Origin: an uncultured Flavobacteriales bacterium
GTDB lineage: Bacteria > Bacteroidota > Bacteroidia > Flavobacteriales > BACL11
Reading direction: 5' to 3'
Length of the DNA stretch: 17,979 nt
Assembly (NCBI GenBank): GCA_950069165.1
Contig: CATMIT010000025.1
Location: forward strand, 1 to 17,979
Shown here: positions 1-7,277 of the stretch, one piece after another
How positions within the stretch are numbered: position 1 is the first letter of the stretch
How the letters are laid out: every line of letters begins with the position of its first letter
The notes under the pieces: generated by a model
What the model was told of the DNA's origin: nothing
What the model saw: the letters and a program-made list of their open reading frames with translations, nothing else
Databases searched by the model: none
Program-made: the position numbers and the translations under genes

Positions 1-174
1 CAAGCAACAGAACAATATGCGGCGATGGGAATGTTTGATGAGGACAGTCATGTTGTGCTTATTTTTCCTGATCATGGATCGAGATATATGAATAAAATTT
101 ATAGTGATGTTTGGATGCAAGAACAAGGGTTCTTAAAACTTGAAAATCAAGAAAGTAAAGTTGTTAATTTATAA
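1..174 (+). CDS. PLP-dependent cysteine synthase / cystathionine beta-synthase family enzyme, C-terminal fragment
   Basis: Only the last 57 codons are present; the gene enters from the left edge in frame 1 and stops at TAA 172-174. The visible part contains VVLIFPDHGSRYMNKIYSDV followed by WMQEQGFL. This matches the C-terminal end of fold-type II PLP enzymes of the cysteine synthase/cystathionine beta-synthase group (pattern PD.G.RY..K.Y.D.WM). The PLP lysine and substrate loops lie outside the window, so cysteine synthase, cystathionine beta-synthase and cysteate synthase cannot be told apart here. The next gene on the same strand is a serine palmitoyltransferase-like enzyme. In sulfonolipid-making Bacteroidota a cysteate-forming PLP enzyme works with such an acyltransferase, so cysteate synthase is a reasonable guess. 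Family assignment is fairly firm; the exact substrate is inference. Confidence 0.7.
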   Translation, partial: QATEQYAAMGMFDEDSHVVLIFPDHGSRYMNKIYSDVWMQEQGFLKLENQESKVVNL

Positions 175-196
175 GACACTATATAAAGTATAAAGA

Positions 197-223
197 AAGC
201 CTCTGAATGTCAGAGGCTTTTTT
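197..223 (+). terminator. Rho-independent terminator after the PLP enzyme gene
   Basis: A perfect 10-bp stem (AAGCCTCTGA at 197-206 with TCAGAGGCTT at 210-219) closes a 3-nt ATG loop and runs into six T residues (218-223). It lies 22 bases past the stop codon at 172-174. This is the strongest terminator hairpin in the window. It should end the upstream transcript before the serine palmitoyltransferase-like gene, so that gene probably needs its own promoter. Confidence 0.9.
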
Positions 224-224
224 A

Positions 225-255
225 TTTGAATATCCTTAAAAATTCAGTTAATTTG
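225..255 (+). promoter_or_regulatory. Bacteroidota-type promoter (TTTG-N19-TTAATTTG) for the SPT-like gene
   Basis: TTTG at 225-228 is followed after exactly 19 bases by TTAATTTG at 248-255. That is one mismatch from the TAnnTTTG -7 element of the Bacteroidota primary sigma factor, with the known TTTG -33 element at the usual spacing. Transcription would begin near 261-263, giving a leader of about 15 nt before the ATG at 277. The -33 box begins two bases after the terminator T-tract, so termination and re-initiation are packed together. It was found by eye and not tested. Confidence 0.5.
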
Positions 256-276
256 CAACAGTAAAAGTTAAGATAA

Positions 277-1527
277 ATGAAAGATTTATTTGAAAGAATA
301 AAAAATGATAAAGGACCTCTTGGAAAATGGGCAGATGTAGCAGAAGGGTATTATGTGTTTCCAAAATTAGAAGGTCCAATTTCTAATAGAATGTTGTTTA
401 ACGGCAAGAGAGTAATTACTTGGAGCATTAATGATTACTTAGGGTTGGCCAATCATCCAGAGGTTTTAAAAGTTGATGGAGATGCAGCTACAGAATATGG
501 AATGGCATACCCAATGGGAGCTAGAATGATGTCTGGACACACCGTTTTTCATGAACAACTAGAAAAAGAATGTGCTAATTTTGTAGAAAAAGAAGCCGCA
601 TATTTAGTGAATTTCGGCTATCAAGGAATGGTTTCTGCCATTGATGCTTTGGTAGACAGGCGTGATGTGATTGTTTACGATAGTGAGTCTCATGCCTGTA
701 TTTTGGATGGCGTTCGTTTGCATTTAGGAAAACGATTTATCTATAAACATAATGATATACAAGATCTGGAAAAGCAATTGCAAAGAGCAGAAAATATAGC
801 CAGCAAAAAAGATGGTGGCATATTAGTAATTACAGAAGGTGTTTTTGGTATGTCTGGCGATATGAGTAAACTAAAAGAAATAACTGGCCTAAAGAAAAAA
901 TATGAATTCCGACTTTTTGTAGATGATGCGCATGGTTTTGGCACAATAGGGAAAACAGGAATAGGAGTTGGAGAACAACTCGGTTGTCAAGATGAAATTG
1001 ATGTATTGTTTTGCACCTTTGCAAAATCAATGGCAACAATTGGCGCTTTCATTTGCTCTACTGCTAATGTGGTAGAGTTTTTACGATACAATATGCGTTC
1101 GCAAGTTTTTGCAAAATCTTTACCAATGCCACTTGTTGTTGGTGCTATAAAAAGATTGGAGCTACTTATTAGTATGCCTGAACTAAAAGAAAAACTTTGG
1201 AAAATTGCTATTGCTTTGCAGAATGGATTGAAGGATGTTGGTTTTAATTTAGGAAACACACAATCGGCTATTACCCCAATTTATTTAAATGGAGATGTGG
1301 CAGAAGCCACTAATTTAAGCTATGATTTAAGAGAAAATTATGGTATTTTTTGTTCGGTTGTAACTTATCCCATTGTAGCAAAAGGCACTATTTTGTTACG
1401 TTTGATACCAACTGCTACACACACATTAGAAGATGTAGAACTTACGATAAACGCTTTTAAATCCATAAAAGACAAACTAAGCAGTGGAGAGTATGCCTCC
1501 GAAATGATGGATTTTAATGCTCAATAA
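277..1527 (+). CDS. Serine palmitoyltransferase-like alpha-oxoamine synthase (candidate cysteate acyltransferase for sulfonolipids)
   Basis: A 416-residue fold-type I PLP enzyme of the alpha-oxoamine synthase family, which condenses an amino acid with an acyl thioester and releases CO2. Visible motifs are NDYLGLANHP (52-61), SGHTVFHEQLE (86-96), SESHACILDG (136-145) with the PLP-stacking His139, the PLP-binding DDAHGFG (216-222), and the Schiff-base lysine K250 in CTFAKSMATIGAF. Length fits the family. The substrate could be serine (sphingolipids) or cysteate (capnine-type sulfonolipids). The neighbouring cysteine synthase-like gene favours cysteate, but that is inference; KBL and BioF functions look less likely because the HTVFHEQLE form is typical of SPT-like members. 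The start ATG follows a short leader after a recognisable promoter. Its 3' end overlaps the convergent dapA by 14 bases. Confidence 0.85.
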   Translation: MKDLFERIKNDKGPLGKWADVAEGYYVFPKLEGPISNRMLFNGKRVITWSINDYLGLANHPEVLKVDGDAATEYGMAYPMGARMMSGHTVFHEQLEKECANFVEKEAAYLVNFGYQGMVSAIDALVDRRDVIVYDSESHACILDGVRLHLGKRFIYKHNDIQDLEKQLQRAENIASKKDGGILVITEGVFGMSGDMSKLKEITGLKKKYEFRLFVDDAHGFGTIGKTGIGVGEQLGCQDEIDVLFCTFAKSMATIGAFICSTANVVEFLRYNMRSQVFAKSLPMPLVVGAIKRLELLISMPELKEKLWKIAIALQNGLKDVGFNLGNTQSAITPIYLNGDVAEATNLSYDLRENYGIFCSVVTYPIVAKGTILLRLIPTATHTLEDVELTINAFKSIKDKLSSGEYASEMMDFNAQ

Positions 1528-2386
1528 ATCTTTTAAGATTATTATAAGTTTTCTCAGTAACCCCAACAAGTGGAGGTCTAAGCACATTTTTACAAATCCC
1601 CATAATATTTAAAGTAGCTTTTATACCAGCCGGATTCCCATCTATATATAATGGTTCATAAATAGGGTTTAACTTATCGTGCAATTGATTTGCTTTTTCA
1701 AAATCTCCGGCAAGCCCTGCCCTTACCATATCAGAAAAAATTTGTGGATGCGATTGTCCAATGACAGTAATCACGCCATCCCCTCCCATTTCTATCATTT
1801 TTGGCGTTAAGCCATCATCCCCTGATAAAACCAAAAAATTAGCTGGCCTTTTTTCAATAATTTCAGCAATCTGCTGCAAATCGCCAGAAGCCTCTTTTAC
1901 GGCCACAATATTATCAAAATCATTGGCCAAACACAAAGTAGTTTCAGCCGTTATATTACTAGCTGTTCTTCCAGGAACATTATATAAAATAATAGGCAAA
2001 GGGCAAACTTCTGCAATCATTTTATAATGCAAATAAATTCCATCTTGGGTGGGTTTATTATAATAAGGAGAAACAGATAAAACCCCATCAATACCATCAA
2101 AATCTGTAGATTTTATTTCTTCTACTAACGCAAAAGTATTGTTTGAACCAAGCCCTAAAATAATGGGCAATCTTCCTGCATTTATCTTTTTACAAAAATT
2201 GACTACTTCCTTTTTTTCCGACTTGCTGAGCACCACACTTTCACCAGTTGTGCCCATAACTACCAAATAATCTACTCCTCCCTCAATTTGATGATTGATT
2301 AGTTTTTTTAGACTAGTAAAATCTATAGAAAAATCTTCATTAAATGGGGTGATTAACGCCACTCCTGTTCCAGTAATTTTATCCAT
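1514..2386 (-). CDS. dapA: 4-hydroxy-tetrahydrodipicolinate synthase
   Basis: A 290-residue class I aldolase-type TIM barrel that condenses pyruvate with aspartate semialdehyde at the first committed step of diaminopimelate and lysine synthesis in the cytoplasm. Diagnostic residues are visible: MGTTGES at 44-50 (Thr46/Thr47), SPYYNKPTQDG at 106-116 (Tyr108/Tyr109), LYNVPGR at 134-140 with catalytic Tyr135 and Arg140, and the pyruvate Schiff-base lysine K164 in VAVKEASGD. Arg140 after the NVPG motif supports DapA over N-acetylneuraminate lyase. It is the last gene of a minus-strand operon; its ATG at 2386 is one base after the stop codon of the DUF6913 gene. Its 3' end overlaps the 3' end of the SPT-like gene, and no terminator hairpin was seen between them. 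Confidence 0.95.
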   Translation of the reverse strand: MDKITGTGVALITPFNEDFSIDFTSLKKLINHQIEGGVDYLVVMGTTGESVVLSKSEKKEVVNFCKKINAGRLPIILGLGSNNTFALVEEIKSTDFDGIDGVLSVSPYYNKPTQDGIYLHYKMIAEVCPLPIILYNVPGRTASNITAETTLCLANDFDNIVAVKEASGDLQQIAEIIEKRPANFLVLSGDDGLTPKMIEMGGDGVITVIGQSHPQIFSDMVRAGLAGDFEKANQLHDKLNPIYEPLYIDGNPAGIKATLNIMGICKNVLRPPLVGVTEKTYNNLKRFIEH

Positions 2387-2387
2387 C

Positions 2388-2930
2388 TTATTTGTTTATC
2401 AAATTCAGGTAATGTTTTATTTCTTCCATCAATCTTTCCTTTCCTTTTTCTTTTTCTAATTTAATCATCAAATCGTAAATTTCATAGCCTTCTTCAAATC
2501 TTCCAATCTTAAAACGAGCAACCGAACTTGCCACTAAATATTTGATAGGAATACAACTACTATCAGATAAATTGATGAGAATATCATATTCTTTTTTTAT
2601 AAAATTATCAATGATATAATTTTGAGGTTTGTAATACCAATTCAGATCTTTTAGGTAAAAAAAATCGTAATTCAGCTTGGGAATATGGCAGTCGTCCAAC
2701 TTCTTTTTATTTACATAGCCCAAGGCCTTGACATCTTTTTTGAGCTCAAAAAAATACTTTACAAATGGCTCAATCTTTTTAATTTGTTCGGCATTGGTTG
2801 CATCATACAAAATCCCAATCGATTTTGCTTTTTCAAGATTACTAATCTCTTTTAGGCGTTTGTTTGTTCTCAAATCTCTCTGAAAAACCCACTGCCCAAT
2901 TTTATGTTTAAAGTCTTCTAAAAATTGCAT
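2388..2930 (-). CDS. DUF6913 family protein of unknown function
   Basis: A 180-residue cytoplasmic protein with no signal peptide or membrane segment. It is rich in Lys, Ile and aromatic residues and has a mixed alpha/beta pattern, for example AKSIGILYDATNAEQIKKIE near 35-54 and EYDILINLSDSSCIPIKYLV near 113-132. I recognise it as the small family found between ligA and dapA in Flavobacteriia; no catalytic motif stands out and no function should be assigned. Its ATG shares one base with the ligA stop codon (TAATG), and it is followed after one base by dapA. It should therefore be co-transcribed and perhaps translationally coupled with both. The conserved position suggests a housekeeping role, but that is inference from context. 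Confidence 0.8.
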   Translation of the reverse strand: MQFLEDFKHKIGQWVFQRDLRTNKRLKEISNLEKAKSIGILYDATNAEQIKKIEPFVKYFFELKKDVKALGYVNKKKLDDCHIPKLNYDFFYLKDLNWYYKPQNYIIDNFIKKEYDILINLSDSSCIPIKYLVASSVARFKIGRFEEGYEIYDLMIKLEKEKGKERLMEEIKHYLNLINK

Positions 2931-4921
2931 TAGTTAATTTTATTTATAAATTCTTCTTCAGACAACAATTGAATCCCTAACTCTTCTGCTTTTTGTTTCT
3001 TGCTCGGACCCATATTATTGCCTGCAAGCACAAAAGTAGTATTTTTTGATATTGATCTTACATTTTTTCCTCCATGCTCTTCTATCATTTTTTTAAGCTC
3101 TGTTCTGTTATATTGAGAGAAAACTCCTGAAACTACAATTTTCATTCCTTTCAAATGCTCTGATTTTGTAGTATCTTCTATTGCAGATAAAAATTGTAAT
3201 CCTGAATTTTTAAGTGCAGTTATTAAGTCAATATTTTTTTGTTTTGAAAAGTGTAAAATAATACTTTCTGCAATCTTATCTCCAATTTCATCTACAGCAA
3301 CTAAGGTTTCAAAATCTGCTTCAAGTATATTATCAATCGTTTTAAAGTGCTTGCCCAATACTTTTGCAACTGTCTCTCCAACATATCTTATTCCAAGTCC
3401 GAATAACACTCTCTCAAAAGGAATCTTTTTTGAAGCCTCTATTCCTAGCAATAGATTATCTGCTGATTTTGCTGCCATTCTTTCTAAGGGCAATAGATCT
3501 TCCTTTTTCAGATGATATAAATCAGAGATTTCTGAAATCAATCCTTCTTGAATTAATAGTTCTATCGTTTCGCCTCCAAGCCCATCAATATCCATTGCTT
3601 TTCGGCTAATAAAATGTTCAAATTTCCCTTTTATCTGTGGCGGACAATTATCAGCATTCGGACAATAATGCTTAGCATCTCCCTCTTTTCTGATTAATTC
3701 TGTATTACAAGAAGGACATTGAGCAATATACTCTGTGGGCTTTGAAAATAAATCCCTATCCTTAAGTTCTACTCCAACTACTTTTGGGATAATTTCCCCT
3801 CCTTTTTCAACAAATACTCTATCTCCCTCACGAATGTCCAGTTTTGCAATTTGGTCGGCATTATGTAGGGAAGCTCGCTTAACAGTTGTTCCTGCTAATT
3901 GCACGGGTTCCAAGTTGGCAACTGGAGTAATTGCCCCTGTTCGCCCTACTTGATAGCTTATCTCATTTAAGATTGTAGAAACTTGTTCTGCCTTAAATTT
4001 ATAGGAAATTGCCCATCTTGGTGATTTGGCAGTAAAACCCATTTCTTCCTGTAAATCAATATTATTTACTTTAATAACAATCCCATCAATTTCGTAAGGT
4101 AAATTATGGCGTTTTTCATCCCATTTATTAATAAATTTTAGAACATCATCAATAGTTTTATGTTTCTCAATTTCTGATGGAATCTTAAAACCCCACTCCT
4201 TTGCCTTTTGCAGATTTTCATAATGATTATTGCTTGGTAAATTATCGCCTAACAAATAGTACAAATAACAATCCAAGGGGCGTTTAGCAACTTCTTTTGT
4301 GTCCAGTAATTTCAAACTTCCTGAAGCTGTATTTCTTGGGTTTGCATAAGATTCCAATCCCTCTTCTACCCTTTGTTTGTTCATGGAATCAAAACCCTTA
4401 AATGGTAAAAAGATCTCTCCCCTGATTTCAAAAGTAGTAGGAAAATCACTCTTTAATTTTAAGGGAATGCTTTTAATAGTTTTCACATTTTCCGTTACAT
4501 CATCTCCTTGCGTTCCATCACCTCTTGTTAGCGCTTGTACCAATTCCCCATTTTCATATGTAAGACTAATAGAAACCCCATCATATTTTAGCTCACAGAC
4601 ATATTCAAAATCTTGTTCAACAAGTTTTAAGATTCTTCTATCAAAATCATGCAAATCTTCAGCAGAATAAGTATTTCCCAAAGAAAGCATTCTGTACTTG
4701 TGCTGAATGGTTTTAAAGCCATCCAACACAGCACCTCCTACTCTTTTTGTAGGAGAATTAGCATCAAATAAATCCGGATTATTATCTTCTAAACTTTTAA
4801 GTTCAGCTAATAATTTATCAAACTCAAAATCAGAAATAATTGGAATATCCAATACATAATACGAATGATTATGCTCAGCTAACTCCTTTCGTAAGAACAA
4901 TATGCGTTCTTTATCGCTCAT
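2930..4921 (-). CDS. ligA: NAD-dependent DNA ligase
   Basis: A full-length (663-residue) bacterial DNA ligase that seals nicks in duplex DNA using NAD+ during replication and repair. Domains in order: Ia NMN-binding region (HNHSYYVLD.P.ISD.EFD.L, about 18-36), adenylation domain with catalytic K112 in CELKYDGVS, OB fold with the GRTGAITPVA motif (326-335), a four-Cys zinc finger (C402, C405, C420, C426), the helix-hairpin-helix region (about 430-580), and a C-terminal BRCT domain (about 590-663). I start it at ATG 4921, which overlaps the preceding stop codon as TAATG. An in-frame TTG at 4936 would add five residues but breaks this coupling. It is the third gene of the prmC-PPC-ligA-DUF6913-dapA operon. 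Nothing appears missing. Confidence 0.97.
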   Translation of the reverse strand: MSDKERILFLRKELAEHNHSYYVLDIPIISDFEFDKLLAELKSLEDNNPDLFDANSPTKRVGGAVLDGFKTIQHKYRMLSLGNTYSAEDLHDFDRRILKLVEQDFEYVCELKYDGVSISLTYENGELVQALTRGDGTQGDDVTENVKTIKSIPLKLKSDFPTTFEIRGEIFLPFKGFDSMNKQRVEEGLESYANPRNTASGSLKLLDTKEVAKRPLDCYLYYLLGDNLPSNNHYENLQKAKEWGFKIPSEIEKHKTIDDVLKFINKWDEKRHNLPYEIDGIVIKVNNIDLQEEMGFTAKSPRWAISYKFKAEQVSTILNEISYQVGRTGAITPVANLEPVQLAGTTVKRASLHNADQIAKLDIREGDRVFVEKGGEIIPKVVGVELKDRDLFSKPTEYIAQCPSCNTELIRKEGDAKHYCPNADNCPPQIKGKFEHFISRKAMDIDGLGGETIELLIQEGLISEISDLYHLKKEDLLPLERMAAKSADNLLLGIEASKKIPFERVLFGLGIRYVGETVAKVLGKHFKTIDNILEADFETLVAVDEIGDKIAESIILHFSKQKNIDLITALKNSGLQFLSAIEDTTKSEHLKGMKIVVSGVFSQYNRTELKKMIEEHGGKNVRSISKNTTFVLAGNNMGPSKKQKAEELGIQLLSEEEFINKIN

Positions 4922-5352
4922 TACTTTATACCACAAACATTCATAAGAGCCAAGCCTAAATCCTCATTAAATTCTCTGTGAATTTCATGATCCATTATAG
5001 TCATAACCCCTTCAAAAGTTGCCGAAATAGTGGCCTCATTTAGGTGACCACCAAAGGATTTACATTCTTCATTAGCCACACTAATGTGAATATGCGGGAA
5101 AGGCTTCCCATCTTTTAAAGTAATATTTCCTGTTGATTGAAGAATTTCCATATTTCCTGAAAATGTTTTGAAGACATATTCCTTTTTACTCAAATCAAGA
5201 TAACCAATTTCAATTTTGTCACAAGCACCAATTCCTGAAATAGAGGCTAATTCTACATTCTCCAGTGCAGCAATTTTTTGAGTGGATTCCATCAATGCCT
5301 CTCCCATTTCTAATCTAAACACTATCTTATCATCTATTCTTTTATATTCCAT
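4921..5352 (-). CDS. PPC (DUF296) domain protein
   Basis: A single-domain protein of 143 residues belonging to the PPC/DUF296 fold, also found behind AT-hooks in plant nuclear proteins. Bacterial members are stand-alone trimers of unknown role. Visible signatures are the N-terminal FRLEMGEALMESTQKIA (12-28), ASISGIGACDKIEIGYLD (36-53), the HIHISVA strand (87-93) and FGGHL (100-104). His87, His89 and His103 form the usual trio of conserved histidines that may bind metal. I chose ATG 5352; an in-frame TTG at 5364 is possible but weaker. It lies 31 bases after prmC and is joined to ligA by a TAATG overlap. A TAnnTTTG match (TATTTTTG, 5375-5382 read on the minus strand) just after prmC could give a secondary promoter. 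No specific function is claimed. Confidence 0.85.
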   Translation of the reverse strand: MEYKRIDDKIVFRLEMGEALMESTQKIAALENVELASISGIGACDKIEIGYLDLSKKEYVFKTFSGNMEILQSTGNITLKDGKPFPHIHISVANEECKSFGGHLNEATISATFEGVMTIMDHEIHREFNEDLGLALMNVCGIK

Positions 5353-5383
5353 TTTATATATCAATTTATATTTTCAAAAATAA

Positions 5384-6214
5384 CTATTTCTTTGTGGCTT
5401 TAACCATTCTGTCTTTATCATTTATGTCTTTTTTTAACGCTATATCAACAAAGCCAATTTTGCTTAGCATTTCCAAAATTTCAGCACCATATTTTTCATT
5501 TATTTCAAAATATAGTTTACCACCACAATTTAAGGATTTTTCCGCTAAAACCCCAATCTTTTTGTAAAACAATAAAGGGTCATTATCTGAAATAAAAAGC
5601 GATAAATCAGGTTCAAAGTCTAGCACATTAGATTCCATCTTTTCTTTTTCAGAATTCAAAATATAAGGAGGATTACTCACTATCAAATCTACTTTAGAAA
5701 GCGTTTCAGCTTGCAAAATATCTTGCAGCATAAAATCAATTTCTACTTTATTATTTTTAGTATTTTCTTTAGCAACATCTATGGCTTCTTTTGAAATATC
5801 AATTGCAGTAATTTTTGCATTTGTATTTTTAGCAAGTGTAATAGCAATACAGCCACTTCCTGTTCCTATATCTAGTGCAGAAGAAAACTCTTCTTTCAAA
5901 ATCCATTCCACTAGTTCTTCCGTTTCTGGTCTTGGAATTAAAGTATGCTCATTTACTTTGAATTGTAGTCCGTAAAACTCTGTTTCTCCTAAAATATATT
6001 GTATTGGTTTTTTAGTTTTTAGATCTGCAATAATCTGCTTTATTCTATCTGTTATTTCGGTAGTAATTTCCTTATTTGCATGAATGATACAATCCGAACG
6101 ATTATGCCCCAACAAAAACTCCATTACAATATATGCCCAAGAAATAATCTCACGCTCTTGAGAAACTGCTAAAAGTTCTTCTTTAAAATATGGTATAATA
6201 TTGCTAACTTTCAT
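5384..6214 (-). CDS. prmC: Peptide chain release factor N5-glutamine methyltransferase
   Basis: A 276-residue SAM-dependent methyltransferase that methylates the Gln of the GGQ motif in release factors RF1/RF2, which makes translation termination efficient. It has the expected N-terminal helical domain (1-85), then the linker motif PIQYILGETEFYGLQF (70-85), IPRPETEELVEW (93-104), the SAM-binding DIGTGSGCIAI (115-125), and the catalytic NPPY (181-184). The NPPY plus PRPETE combination separates PrmC from other N5-methyltransferases. It starts at ATG 6214 and is the first gene of the five-gene minus-strand operon. A TACATTTG element lies only four bases before the ATG, which suggests a very short leader. 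It diverges from ribD across 34 bases. Confidence 0.95.
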   Translation of the reverse strand: MKVSNIIPYFKEELLAVSQEREIISWAYIVMEFLLGHNRSDCIIHANKEITTEITDRIKQIIADLKTKKPIQYILGETEFYGLQFKVNEHTLIPRPETEELVEWILKEEFSSALDIGTGSGCIAITLAKNTNAKITAIDISKEAIDVAKENTKNNKVEIDFMLQDILQAETLSKVDLIVSNPPYILNSEKEKMESNVLDFEPDLSLFISDNDPLLFYKKIGVLAEKSLNCGGKLYFEINEKYGAEILEMLSKIGFVDIALKKDINDKDRMVKATKK

Positions 6215-6218
6215 AAGG

Positions 6219-6226
6219 CAAATGTA
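6219..6226 (-). promoter_or_regulatory. -7 element TACATTTG before prmC
   Basis: On the minus strand this is a perfect TAnnTTTG match placed exactly four bases upstream of the prmC ATG (6214). No TTTG box at the 19-base spacing was found. If used, transcription would begin at or next to the start codon, giving a nearly leaderless mRNA. The 8-mer is not rare in AT-rich DNA, so position and symmetry with the opposite element are the main support. Confidence 0.4.
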
Positions 6227-6236
6227 ATAATTTGGC

Positions 6237-6244
6237 TATTTTTG
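6237..6244 (+). promoter_or_regulatory. -7 element TATTTTTG before ribD
   Basis: A perfect TAnnTTTG match ending four bases before the ribD ATG (6249), the mirror image of the prmC element in the same 34-bp spacer. No clear -33 TTTG was seen. The predicted start point, about 5-8 bases after the final G, falls on or next to the start codon. The spacer has no room for an FMN riboswitch, so ribD is probably not under that control. Confidence 0.4.
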
Positions 6245-6248
6245 AGCC

Positions 6249-7277
6249 ATGCAAAACAGAGAGATTTTTATGAAAAAATGTTTAGAATTAGCCAAAAAAG
6301 GAATGGGCTATGTTTCTCCTAATCCAATGGTTGGCTGTGTTGTAGTTTTTAATGATGAAATAATTGGTGAAGGATATCATAATCTGTTTGGTAATGCTCA
6401 TGCAGAAGTTAATGCTATAGAAAATGTAAAAGATAAATCTTTACTTAAAAATGCAACTCTATATGTAAATTTAGAGCCATGTGTACATTTCGGAAAAACA
6501 CCACCTTGTTCAGATCTAATAATAAAACATAAAATACCAAAAGTAGTTATTGGATCTGTAGATTCTTTTTCAGAAGTTGCAGGAAAAGGAATTGAGGAAA
6601 TGCAAAATTCAGGAATTGAAGTAATTGTAGGAGTTTTAGAAAAAGAAAGTAGAGAGTTAAATAAAAGATTTTTCACTTTTCATGAGAAAAAAAGATCCTA
6701 TGTCATCCTGAAATGGGCTGAAAGTATAGATGGCTTTATTGCTCCTAAAAATCAAACAGTACCTTTTTGGATGACTTCTAATGAATCAAAGAAATTAGTA
6801 CACCAATGGAGATCGGAAGAAGATGCTATTTTAGTAGGCAGAATTACTGCTGAAAAAGATAATCCCTCCCTTACTGTTAGAGAAGCTGAAGTAAATAATC
6901 CTATCCGAATAGTAATAGATAAAGATTTGAAACTTTCTACTGATTTGAATCTGTTTAACACAGAAGCAAAAACACTGATTTTTAATAGCATAAAATCAGT
7001 TGAAAAAGATACAAATAAATTTATAAAAATAGATTTTAACAATTTGATTGAAAGTATTTTACAAGAGTTATACAAACAAAACATTCAATCCGTAATTATT
7101 GAAGGAGGCAGTAAAACTTTACAATCCTTTATTGATACAAACATGTGGGATGAAGCAAGAATTTTTACAACAAACAAAACATTAGCCAAAGGAGTAAAAT
7201 CACCCACTATTGAAGGGGAGATTATTTCAGAAGATAAAATTGGAGAAGATGAATTAGAAATACTTTGCAATGAATAA
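6249..7277 (+). CDS. ribD: Bifunctional diaminohydroxyphosphoribosylaminopyrimidine deaminase / 5-amino-6-(5-phosphoribosylamino)uracil reductase
   Basis: A 342-residue fused riboflavin-pathway enzyme. The N-terminal deaminase domain (about 1-145) shows YVSPNPMVGCVVV (21-33), the zinc/proton-shuttle HAEVNAI (51-57, His51 and Glu53) and the second zinc motif EPCVHFGKTPPC with Cys78 and Cys87. The C-terminal NADPH-dependent reductase domain (about 147-342) begins with the SYVILKWAESIDGFIA signature and contains MTSNESKKLVHQWRSEEDAILVG and an IIEGGSKTLQSF strand. Both halves look intact. It diverges from prmC and is the first gene of a three-gene operon; its last eight bases overlap the EamA transporter start. 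No other rib genes are in the window, so the pathway is scattered in this genome. Confidence 0.95.
   Translation: MQNREIFMKKCLELAKKGMGYVSPNPMVGCVVVFNDEIIGEGYHNLFGNAHAEVNAIENVKDKSLLKNATLYVNLEPCVHFGKTPPCSDLIIKHKIPKVVIGSVDSFSEVAGKGIEEMQNSGIEVIVGVLEKESRELNKRFFTFHEKKRSYVILKWAESIDGFIAPKNQTVPFWMTSNESKKLVHQWRSEEDAILVGRITAEKDNPSLTVREAEVNNPIRIVIDKDLKLSTDLNLFNTEAKTLIFNSIKSVEKDTNKFIKIDFNNLIESILQELYKQNIQSVIIEGGSKTLQSFIDTNMWDEARIFTTNKTLAKGVKSPTIEGEIISEDKIGEDELEILCNE

Noticed and set aside
1514..2386. dapA as N-acetylneuraminate lyase or another member of the DapA superfamily
   Set aside because: The YNVPGR arginine, GTTGE motif and position beside ligA/DUF6913 favour dihydrodipicolinate synthase.
4921..4936. 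Upstream TTG start for ligA adding five residues
   Set aside because: It would overlap the PPC gene by 16 bases; ATG at 4921 forms the same TAATG overlap seen at other junctions and gives a normal LigA N-terminus.
6215..6248. Possible FMN riboswitch before ribD
   Set aside because: The spacer is only 34 bases and lacks the RFN core, so it cannot hold this element.
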